A DNA stretch of 5,109 nt from DASZZY01 sp036260395 (GTDB lineage Bacteria > Actinomycetota > UBA4738 > CALAEC01). The DNA lies in contig DASZZY010000073.1 of NCBI GenBank assembly GCA_036260395.1, forward strand, positions 1 to 5,109, given 5' to 3'. The position numbers and the translations under genes are program-made. This document shows, in pieces, positions 1 through 5,109 of this stretch; the stretch's first letter is position 1; every line of letters begins with the position of its first letter. Under the pieces are notes generated by a model, which was not told the DNA's origin, made no database searches, and worked only from the letters and a program-made list of their open reading frames with translations.

Positions 1-2609
1 GCGACGATCAGGAAGTGCTCGGCATGCCGCCGGCGGAGCGCTGCGGCCGCCCGGCGGCGGGCCGCGAGCTTCGACGAGGCGTAGTCGCGGACCGGCTGGA
101 GCAGCCGGAAGACGCTCGAGCCGCCGCGGCCCCGTTCCACGGTCACGAGGGAGGCCTGCGCCAGGTGCTCGAGGCCCACCAGCACGTCGTCCGGCCGGAG
201 GGCCTCACCGTCCGAGCACACCGCCGCCGCCGCCTCGGGAGTGAACCCGGCCCGGAACACCGCGAGGGATTCGAACAGGCGGCGCTCCGGCTCCGGCAAC
301 AGCCGGTAGCTCCATCCCATCGTGCCATCCAGCGTCTCGCGGCCGGCGGCTCGTTCCCCGGCCCGGCCCGAGAGGATCCGGAGCCCCCGTCCCTCGCCCA
401 GGGTTGGCTCGAGGATCCGGGCGAGCGTCTCCAGCCCGAGCTCGCGGGCCCGGGCCGCCGCGAGGACCAGCGCCAAGGGGATCGCCTCGACGGCCCGGCA
501 GATTCGGGCCACCGTGCGCAGCTCCCGAGGCCCCTCGAGGGCCGAGCCGAGGCGGTCGGTGAACAGCTGCACGGCGGCGTTGGCTGCGATGGCCCCACTC
601 GGGCCGAGCGGCGGCGGCTTCAGCGGGGCGATCGCGACCGGCCGCTCGAGGCGGCTGTGAAGCGCCTCACGGCTGGTCGCCAGGACGGCGAGGCGGGGGC
701 AGGCAGCGAGCAGCCGATCGACGAGCTCGCGACACTCCTCGAGAACGTGCTCGCAGTTGTCGAGGACCACGAGGGCGTGGCGTTTCGCGAGGTACTGCGC
801 CAGGGCCTCCACGGGCGGGACCGGCGCCCCTCTGGGGAGCTGGAGGGAATCCGCCACCGTCGCGGCGACGAGGCCGGGTTGCGACAGCGGCCGGAGGTCG
901 ACGAACCAGCCCCCGCTCTGGTACTGGGTGGACAGGCCGGCGGCCACGTGGGCCGCCAAGCGCGTCTTCCCGCTGCCCGGCGCGCCGGTGATCGTGACCA
1001 GCCTTCCTTCGGCCAGCCGAGCGGTCACCTCGGCGACCTCCCGCTCGCGGCCCACGAAGCGGTACGGCTCCTCCGCCAGGTTGCGGACGCCGCCCCGGTC
1101 GAACCAGCGGGGAGCCCCCGCGGCCGGCGGCAGCTCGGGCGAGTGCAGCCGGTAGATCGGGGCCGCTGGGCTCAGCACGTTGAGGCGGTGACGGCCGAGC
1201 GCCCTGAGCCGGCCCCCCCGCGGCACCGACGGCTCCAGCAGCCGCGGTCCTGCCCCGGAGACCAGGACCTGGCCGGGCGCCGCGGCCGACACCAGGAGGC
1301 GGGCCCGAGCCCGGGGCGGGCCCTCGAAGACCTCCCCCACGCCCTCGCCGGAACCGACGTCGACACCCGCCCGGCCGGAGGCCGGACGGCCGAGCGCGGC
1401 GACGACGCTCACGGCCGCGTCCAGGGCCGGCCCCGCCTCGCGGAACGATGCCTCGACCGAGGTCGGCGTGGCCCCGTGGATCTCCCCGCCGCGGTCCTCG
1501 ACGAGCAGGTGGAGCTCCGCCGGGACGGGGCCGAGCGGGGACGGCGCGATGCGGTCCCACACGCAGGCCAGGAAGGCGTGATGCCCGGCGGCGGGCCGGC
1601 CGGCTCCCGCCTCCGCCGGCCACCCGTCGATCCACGGCTCCCGCTGGAGCACCGCGGTCTCGAGCTGCGCGATGCGCGGGGACGGCGTCACGCCCTCCTC
1701 CTCGACCATCCGCGCGTAGCGCTGGCATAGGGCCAGAGCCGCGCCGGGGTTGCCCAGGCGGACCTGGGCCAGCGCCAGGTGCCACACGGCTTGGTCGTCG
1801 AGGGGGTCGCGGGCCGCCCACGCCTCGAGGTCCGGGAGAACCTCGCGGTAGCGTCCGAGTTGGAACCTCGCCGTGACCAGCGCCCTGCGGGCCTGCTCGC
1901 GGGCCACGCCCAGGTCGGCCACGAACGCGAGGTCGTCCGGCGACACCTCGATCCCCGCGAGCGCCTCCTCGCCCCGCCACAGCTCGAGCGCCGCCGACAG
2001 GTAGGCCTCGGCGAGCCCCGGAGCGCCCCGGCGGAGCGCGGCCTCCCCGGCCGCTCGGAGCCTCCGGAACCTCCTCCAGTCCAGGCGAGCTTCATCCACC
2101 TCGAGGACGTAGCCGGGCGGTGACCACCGGATCAGCCGGCGGCCCTCCTCGCGGACGGGGGCGAGCGCCCTGCGAAGCGCCCACACGGCGGTCCGGAGGC
2201 GGCGCTGGCTCACGCGGTCGTCGACGCCGGGCCAGACGCCGTCCGCCAGCGCGGCGGCCGCGACGACCTGTCCCGGCCGGAGCGCCAGCGCCGCCAGCAC
2301 CGTCCTGAGCACGGGCCCCAGCGGGATGGAGCCGTCCTCACCGACGGCCTCGACGGGTCCCAGCAGGAGGATCGAGGGCGGGCGCCCGCCGGCCCGAGCG
2401 CCCGGTGGGGAGGCGGATCCCGGTGCGCCGGCCCGGCTCGTCGGGGGGCCGGCGGCAGCCCTCCGAGCCTCGTAGGCGCGCTGGCGATGGGACCGGCTGC
2501 AGTACCGGGGGCGCGGGCCGCGCCGGAGCGGCGCGGAGAATGACCGCCCGCACCACGCGCACGCCGCGACGTGGTCGTCCGCCGCGCCGGTCCCTCCGCG
2601 GCCGCTCAT
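1..2609 (-). CDS. SARP/AfsR-type transcriptional regulator with zinc knuckle, degenerate cyclase-like domain and NB-ARC ATPase (3' end outside window)
   Basis: Likely a cytoplasmic, ATP-dependent transcriptional regulator. Visible in order: zinc-knuckle-like segment (C17, C20, C37, H41); Ala/Pro/Gly linker (about 51-78); OmpR/SARP winged helix (about 79-168, ending SPPGYVLEV); BTAD helical domain (about 170-320, with LWRGEEAL near 210 and TPSPRIAQLETAVL near its end); degenerate class III cyclase-like domain (about 344-490); NB-ARC ATPase from FVGRERE (518-524), Walker A GAPGSGKT (542-549), Walker B VVLDNCEH (614-621), ATSRE (644-648), IPLAL (710-714). A winged-helix-like segment follows, containing MGWSYRLL and reaching RRHAEHF at 861-866. 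In AfsR-like proteins a TPR or helical sensor region usually comes next; here it lies beyond the window. All 869 codons were read without a stop. ATG 2609 was chosen because it precedes the zinc knuckle closely; the frame stays open upstream and GTG 2627 is an alternative. Domain class is secure; target genes and inducing signal are unknown. Confidence 0.93.
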   Translation of the reverse strand, partial: MSGRGGTGAADDHVAACAWCGRSFSAPLRRGPRPRYCSRSHRQRAYEARRAAAGPPTSRAGAPGSASPPGARAGGRPPSILLLGPVEAVGEDGSIPLGPVLRTVLAALALRPGQVVAAAALADGVWPGVDDRVSQRRLRTAVWALRRALAPVREEGRRLIRWSPPGYVLEVDEARLDWRRFRRLRAAGEAALRRGAPGLAEAYLSAALELWRGEEALAGIEVSPDDLAFVADLGVAREQARRALVTARFQLGRYREVLPDLEAWAARDPLDDQAVWHLALAQVRLGNPGAALALCQRYARMVEEEGVTPSPRIAQLETAVLQREPWIDGWPAEAGAGRPAAGHHAFLACVWDRIAPSPLGPVPAELHLLVEDRGGEIHGATPTSVEASFREAGPALDAAVSVVAALGRPASGRAGVDVGSGEGVGEVFEGPPRARARLLVSAAAPGQVLVSGAGPRLLEPSVPRGGRLRALGRHRLNVLSPAAPIYRLHSPELPPAAGAPRWFDRGGVRNLAEEPYRFVGREREVAEVTARLAEGRLVTITGAPGSGKTRLAAHVAAGLSTQYQSGGWFVDLRPLSQPGLVAATVADSLQLPRGAPVPPVEALAQYLAKRHALVVLDNCEHVLEECRELVDRLLAACPRLAVLATSREALHSRLERPVAIAPLKPPPLGPSGAIAANAAVQLFTDRLGSALEGPRELRTVARICRAVEAIPLALVLAAARARELGLETLARILEPTLGEGRGLRILSGRAGERAAGRETLDGTMGWSYRLLPEPERRLFESLAVFRAGFTPEAAAAVCSDGEALRPDDVLVGLEHLAQASLVTVERGRGGSSVFRLLQPVRDYASSKLAARRRAAAALRRRHAEHFLIV
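1140..1580 (-). other. Degenerate class III adenylate/guanylate cyclase-like domain inside the regulator
   Basis: Residues about 344-490 follow the order of landmarks of class III cyclase homology domains. The opening HHAFLACVWD (344-352) sits where active domains have F-x-D-I-x-G-S-T. RGGEIHGATPTSVEASF (373-389) matches the usual HGG...GDAF-xAAF segment. GPPRARARLLVSAAAPGQVLVS (430-451) matches the GPPVNRAARL...GGQVLVS segment, and LRALGRHRLNVL...IYRLH matches the closing LGxHRLKxL...VFQL. The two metal-binding Asp positions appear to be A348 and T383, and the Asn of VNRAAR has no counterpart, so cyclase activity is not expected. It may act as a structural or ligand-sensing domain. This assignment is by eye from conserved landmarks; a profile search or structure prediction would settle it. 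Confidence 0.62.
2487..2561 (-). other. N-terminal zinc-knuckle-like segment of the regulator
   Basis: Residues 17-41 of the regulator read C-A-W-C-G, then a basic stretch, then R-Y-C-S-R-S-H followed by RQRAYE. The spacing is C-x2-C-x16-C-x3-H. A CxxC followed by an arginine-rich loop and YCSxxH/C-RQRAY resembles the small treble-clef or zinc-ribbon pieces found at the ends of various actinobacterial proteins. Zinc binding is inferred from the four potential ligands. A flexible Ala/Pro/Gly linker of roughly 28 residues separates it from the DNA-binding winged helix, so it is probably an appended module that could bind DNA or a protein partner. Confidence 0.6.
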
Positions 2610-2638
2610 CGAGAGCCGCGGCGGCACGCGAGGACCAT
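2606..2638 (-). CDS. Possible leader ORF (10 codons) overlapping the regulator start
   Basis: A short reading frame, MVLACRRGSR then TGA, begins at ATG 2638. Its stop overlaps the ATG of the regulator in an ATGA arrangement typical of translational coupling. It is preceded by the purine run AGGAGGGAGAGG (2657-2646), whose GAGAGG part lies seven bases before the ATG. The regulator ATG itself has no clear Shine-Dalgarno within ten bases. An in-frame ATG at 2668 would lengthen the peptide to 20 residues, but that start lies upstream of the Shine-Dalgarno. Such a short ORF can easily arise by chance, and the alternative is a regulator start further upstream, so this is tentative. Confidence 0.3.
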   Translation of the reverse strand: MVLACRRGSR

Positions 2639-2645
2639 CGTGACG

Positions 2646-2657
2646 CCTCTCCCTCCT
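2646..2657 (-). promoter_or_regulatory. Strong Shine-Dalgarno-like purine run upstream of the regulator
   Basis: On the minus strand this reads AGGAGGGAGAGG, the best anti-16S match on that strand of the intergenic region. It is 36 bases from the regulator ATG at 2609, too far for direct initiation, but well placed for the ATG at 2638 that opens the tiny leader ORF. It therefore suggests either coupled translation through the leader or a transcript whose true start codon differs from the one chosen. Confidence 0.45.
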
Positions 2658-2748
2658 GTCGGAGGCATGGTAGGGCCGCCGGGGGACGGCGGCCACCCTC
2701 CGCCGGCGGGCCCAACGCCCGTCTCCCCATGCCGGTCGCTCCGGACCC

Positions 2749-2777
2749 TTTACACCCAGCGGGCCCGGTGCTATAGG
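2749..2777 (+). promoter_or_regulatory. Candidate sigma-70-type promoter of the patatin-like gene
   Basis: TTTACA (2749-2754) matches five of six bases of the -35 consensus TTGACA. A 17-base spacer leads to TATAGG (2772-2777), which matches TATAAT at its first four bases and is preceded by TG at 2769-2770 in extended -10 position. These are the most AT-rich bases in the surrounding region. Initiation about seven bases downstream would fall near 2784, giving a leader of only about 12 bases that begins at the Shine-Dalgarno. The weak last -10 base lowers confidence. Confidence 0.45.
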
Positions 2778-2783
2778 AGGGCC

Positions 2784-2790
2784 GGGAGGG
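2784..2790 (+). promoter_or_regulatory. Ribosome binding site deciding the TTG start
   Basis: GGGAGGG ends five bases before TTG 2796, and its GGAGG core ends six bases before, which is close to ideal. A second AGGAGG at 2775-2780 is 15 bases away and overlaps the putative -10 element, so it is less likely to act. No ATG or GTG in frame is better placed. The next in-frame ATG (2901) would remove the first strand and glycine-rich loop of the patatin fold, so TTG is the most likely start. Confidence 0.7.
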
Positions 2791-2795
2791 AGCCG

Positions 2796-5109
2796 TTGGC
2801 CACGATCGTCACCACCCCGCCGGACGACCGCGAGGAGCTCCGGCTGGCCTTGGCGCTCAACGGCGGGCTCAGCTTGGCCATCTGGATCGGCGGGGTCTCG
2901 ATGGAGATCAACCGCCTGGTCCGCGGCGAGTCGGTCTACGGCGAGCTGCTCGAGCTGACGCAGAGCACGGCCCGGGTCGACGTCATGGCCGGGGCCTCGG
3001 CCGGCGGCATCAACGGCGCCCTGCTGGGGATGGCCATCGCCCACGACCAGTCGCTGGAGCGGATTCGCTCGGTGTGGCTGGACGAGGGCGGGATGATGGC
3101 CCTGTTCCGGTCCCCGTTCCAGTCCGACCCCCCGTCGCTGTTCAGGGGCGATGAGTACTTCCTGGAGCGCCTCAGGAAGGTCTTCGGCGAGTTCGTCACG
3201 ACGAAGCCGAGCTCGACCGAGGAGCACCCGATCGACCTGATCATGACGACCACGATGCTCCGCGGGGAGCGCCTCGACTTCGACGACGAGTTCGGGAACA
3301 CGATCCACGACGTCATCCACCGCGGGCAGTTCCGGTTCAAGCGGCAGGGCGACCGCGACGACTTCCGGACGAAGGCCGACGCCGAGCGGCTGGCTCTGGC
3401 GGCCAGGTCCACCGCCTCGTTCCCCGGCGCCTTCGAGGCCAGCTTCATCCCGGTCGGCGAGCGCACCGACGGCCCCGAGCGTCCGGACATGAAGGCGGTG
3501 GCGAACTTCACGACGAGCCGCTACGTGATCGACGGCGGCGTGCTCGTCAACAAGCCGATCGGCCCGGTGCTGCGGACGATCTTCGCGCTCCCCGCCGAGC
3601 AGCAGGTCCGGCGCGTGCTGGCGTACGTGGTCCCCGACCCGGGGATGCCGCCCCGCGCCGGGCCGCAGCGGCCCGACCAGCCGCCGGCCATGGCCGAGGC
3701 CCTGCTGTCCGGCGTGACGCTTCCGCGGGTCGAGTCGATCGGATTGGACCTCGAGGAGCTGCGGGACCACAACCGGCGGGTGAAGGGCCAGCAGCGGCTG
3801 CGCGACGTGCTGCTGTGGGAGCGGATGGAGGGCCGGGTGAAGCTGCTGCCGCTGGCCGACCGCCTGTTCCTCCCGTACCGAGACTCCCGGGTGGAGAACA
3901 CCGTCGAGTACATGCTGGGCCAGCTCACCGTCGGGACCCGCGCGCTCGACGCCGGAGAGGGGGTGACCCCGCACGGCTGGAGCCGCGCCGATCTCCGACG
4001 GGAGCTCCGCCGGGCGGTCGGCGACCGGATCCCGCGGGCGTTCCCCGGGCGGCAGGCCTCGCTCCGGGACTGGCCGTGGGACGTGAAGACGGTTGAGGGG
4101 GTGGCAGGCATCGTCATGAGCCTCCTCAAGGAGGGCCTGGAGGTGGCGGTGCCCGACGGCGACCCGTCCTGGGCGGCGATCCGGACCGACCTCCGCGAGG
4201 GGCGCCGCCAGCTGGCCGCGGAGATCACCCGGCTGCGCCGGATCCGCGACCGCGACATCGGGTACTGGAAGGACCAGGCGGCGGCGTTCGGGGCCGTGAC
4301 CGGGACGGACCTCGGGCCCCAGGCGGCCCGCTCGGTCGACGGGTGGTTCGCGGTCCTCGACGGGCTCCCGGAGATCCCCGAGGTCGCCGCCCGGGTGCTG
4401 GTCCGGTCCGGGCCTGCGCTGTGGGCCGTGGTGACCCGGTCGAAGTCGTACGCGCCCCGCGACCGAGACCAGCTGGTGGCCGAGCTCGAGGGCCTGGCGG
4501 TGCCGATGGACGGCGACGAGGCGGCGGCCGGGAGCGTGCTGCGGCTGCTCCTGGCCCTCGCGGTGATCCAGCAGGCGCTGTCCGCGGGGCAGCCGGTCCT
4601 CGAGCAGCCGGTGGCGCTGATCCAGGTCAGCGCCGACACGCCGAACGGCTTCGACTCGCGCGAGCGCGCCGAGGACAAGCTGGCCGGGATCCAGCTCGGG
4701 CACTTCGGGGCCTTCTACAAGCGGTCGTGGCGGGCGAACGACTGGATGTGGGGGCGCCTGGACGGCGCCTGGCGGCTGGCCCAGGTGGTGCTGTCGCCCG
4801 AGCGGCTCCGGAAGCTGGCGCTGGCCACCGGCAAGCCGGGCCCCGACCGCCTGGCGATGGTCGTCGACGCCATCGAGTCGATCGCGCTGGGGCTGGACGC
4901 CGCGGCGCACCCGGTGCTCCGCCCCCGGTGGAACCGCGAGGCGGTGGAGGAGGAGCTGCGGTTCATCGCCCTGGACGCGCCCGACCCCGAGGACGTCCCA
5001 GCGAGCCTGCCCGAGGCCGCGGCGGCGGTGGCCCGGCGGATCCAGCTCGAGGTGCTGACCGGGGAGCTGAAGCATCTGGCGGACGCGATCGAGGCCGACC
5101 GCGATGTGG
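2796..5109 (+). CDS. Patatin-like phospholipase/acyl hydrolase, patatin-related (DUF3376-type) family (3' end outside window)
   Basis: Predicted serine lipid acyl hydrolase of the patatin fold, with a Ser-Asp dyad. From TTG 2796 it runs 771 codons without a stop. The N-terminal patatin domain covers about residues 15-270. It has the strand-loop LRLALALNGGLSLAIWIGG (15-33) in place of the classical GGGxRG oxyanion loop, the nucleophile elbow DVMAGASAGG (62-71) with S68 as nucleophile, and the Asp motif IDGGVLVNKPIG with D246. The long remainder, about 270-771, contains LGHFGAFYKRSW (634-645) and NDWMWGRLDGAW (648-659), which I recognise from the actinobacterial patatin-related family (TIGR03607/DUF3376). 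No signal peptide or membrane segment is seen, so it should be cytoplasmic or peripherally membrane-bound. The substrate is unknown; phospholipid is the usual family assumption. Expression probably starts from the promoter just upstream, divergent from the NB-ARC regulator, which may control it. Confidence 0.93.
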   Translation, partial: MATIVTTPPDDREELRLALALNGGLSLAIWIGGVSMEINRLVRGESVYGELLELTQSTARVDVMAGASAGGINGALLGMAIAHDQSLERIRSVWLDEGGMMALFRSPFQSDPPSLFRGDEYFLERLRKVFGEFVTTKPSSTEEHPIDLIMTTTMLRGERLDFDDEFGNTIHDVIHRGQFRFKRQGDRDDFRTKADAERLALAARSTASFPGAFEASFIPVGERTDGPERPDMKAVANFTTSRYVIDGGVLVNKPIGPVLRTIFALPAEQQVRRVLAYVVPDPGMPPRAGPQRPDQPPAMAEALLSGVTLPRVESIGLDLEELRDHNRRVKGQQRLRDVLLWERMEGRVKLLPLADRLFLPYRDSRVENTVEYMLGQLTVGTRALDAGEGVTPHGWSRADLRRELRRAVGDRIPRAFPGRQASLRDWPWDVKTVEGVAGIVMSLLKEGLEVAVPDGDPSWAAIRTDLREGRRQLAAEITRLRRIRDRDIGYWKDQAAAFGAVTGTDLGPQAARSVDGWFAVLDGLPEIPEVAARVLVRSGPALWAVVTRSKSYAPRDRDQLVAELEGLAVPMDGDEAAAGSVLRLLLALAVIQQALSAGQPVLEQPVALIQVSADTPNGFDSRERAEDKLAGIQLGHFGAFYKRSWRANDWMWGRLDGAWRLAQVVLSPERLRKLALATGKPGPDRLAMVVDAIESIALGLDAAAHPVLRPRWNREAVEEELRFIALDAPDPEDVPASLPEAAAAVARRIQLEVLTGELKHLADAIEADRDV

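Larger units (their letters stand above)
2610..2795. other. Divergent intergenic/control region
   Basis: This 186-bp region separates the divergent regulator and patatin-like genes and is the only place for their promoters. Its plus-strand right end holds the promoter-like hexamers and ribosome binding site of the patatin-like gene; its left end holds the leader ORF and Shine-Dalgarno of the regulator. An 8-bp palindrome CGGGCCCG (2760-2767) lies between the plus-strand hexamers and could be an operator half or a chance GC palindrome. No convincing sigma-70 promoter was found for the minus-strand gene, and no terminator hairpin with a U-tract. Confidence 0.7.

Noticed and set aside
15..1730. 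Long plus-strand open frame of 571 codons
   Set aside because: It lies opposite the regulator, its product is a low-complexity Arg/Gly/Pro-rich sequence with no recognisable domain, and long shadow frames are expected at this GC content. The minus-strand frame carries Walker A/B, BTAD and winged-helix motifs.
667..1980. Minus-strand open frame of 437 codons in another frame from the regulator
   Set aside because: Its product is Gly/Arg/Pro-rich without motifs and overlaps the BTAD, cyclase-like and NB-ARC coding sequence read in the true frame.
2338..2730. Minus-strand open frame of 130 codons starting in the intergenic region
   Set aside because: It overlaps the zinc knuckle and winged-helix coding sequence in a different frame, and its Arg/Pro-rich product has no motif.
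2706..2766. Two copies of GCGGGCCC (2706-2713 and 2759-2766), 53 bp apart, as possible SARP binding repeats
   Set aside because: The same octamer also occurs inside coding sequence (near 1299) and is expected by chance at this GC content; the spacing does not match the 11- or 22-bp heptamer repeats known for SARP proteins.
2749..2798. Minus-strand promoter for the regulator using TGTAAA (2754-2749) or TATAGC (2775-2770)
   Set aside because: Neither has a -35-like hexamer at 16-18 bases upstream (CCTATA and CAACGG respectively), so no minus-strand promoter is claimed.
3521..4678. Minus-strand open frame of 385 codons opposite the patatin-like gene
   Set aside because: Ser/Arg/Thr-rich antisense shadow with no domain; the plus strand encodes a continuous recognisable protein. 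The frame at 2936-3511 on the same strand was rejected for the same reason.
1..5109. CBASS or Pycsar defence operon (cyclase plus patatin effector)
   Set aside because: The cyclase-like domain lacks its metal-binding residues and is fused to a transcription factor, there is no CD-NTase, and the genes diverge rather than form an operon.

Overview
The window is very GC-rich, with codon third positions almost always G or C and TTG/ATG starts behind purine-rich Shine-Dalgarno sites. It carries two protein families that are mainly actinobacterial: an AfsR/SARP-type regulator and a DUF3376-type patatin-like protein. This points to an Actinomycetota chromosome, but genus or class cannot be told from this stretch. 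No rRNA, tRNA, CRISPR array, insertion sequence or transposase was seen.

Layout: two large genes diverge from one short intergenic region, and both run off the window. On the minus strand, 2609 down to 1 encodes a multidomain regulator of at least 869 residues (C-terminus missing). In order it has an N-terminal CxxC...CxxxH zinc-finger-like knuckle, a low-complexity linker, an OmpR/SARP-type winged helix, a bacterial transcriptional activator domain (BTAD), a degenerate class III nucleotide-cyclase-like domain, and an NB-ARC/STAND ATPase with intact Walker A and B motifs. The start of the post-NB-ARC helical region follows. The frame was found by translating the reverse complement and is open from 2609 to the window edge.

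The 186-bp gap (2610-2795) holds a promoter-like TTTACA-N17-TATAGG element and a good Shine-Dalgarno for the plus-strand gene. For the minus-strand gene it holds a strong Shine-Dalgarno that is better placed for a tiny upstream reading frame, whose stop overlaps the regulator ATG (ATGA), than for the regulator itself.

On the plus strand, 2796 to 5109 (771 codons, no stop reached) encodes a patatin-like serine acyl hydrolase with a GASAGG nucleophile elbow, a DGG aspartate motif and a long C-terminal region like that of the patatin-related/DUF3376 family.

Together: the NB-ARC regulator is a plausible controller of its divergent patatin-like neighbour, of itself, or of both. That link rests only on the shared upstream region. 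The most notable points are the regulator's architecture (zinc knuckle plus a cyclase-like domain that has lost its metal-binding aspartates, built into a SARP-NB-ARC protein) and its pairing with a predicted lipid hydrolase. Whether this is a secondary-metabolism switch, a lipid-homeostasis switch or a stress/defence module cannot be decided from this window.
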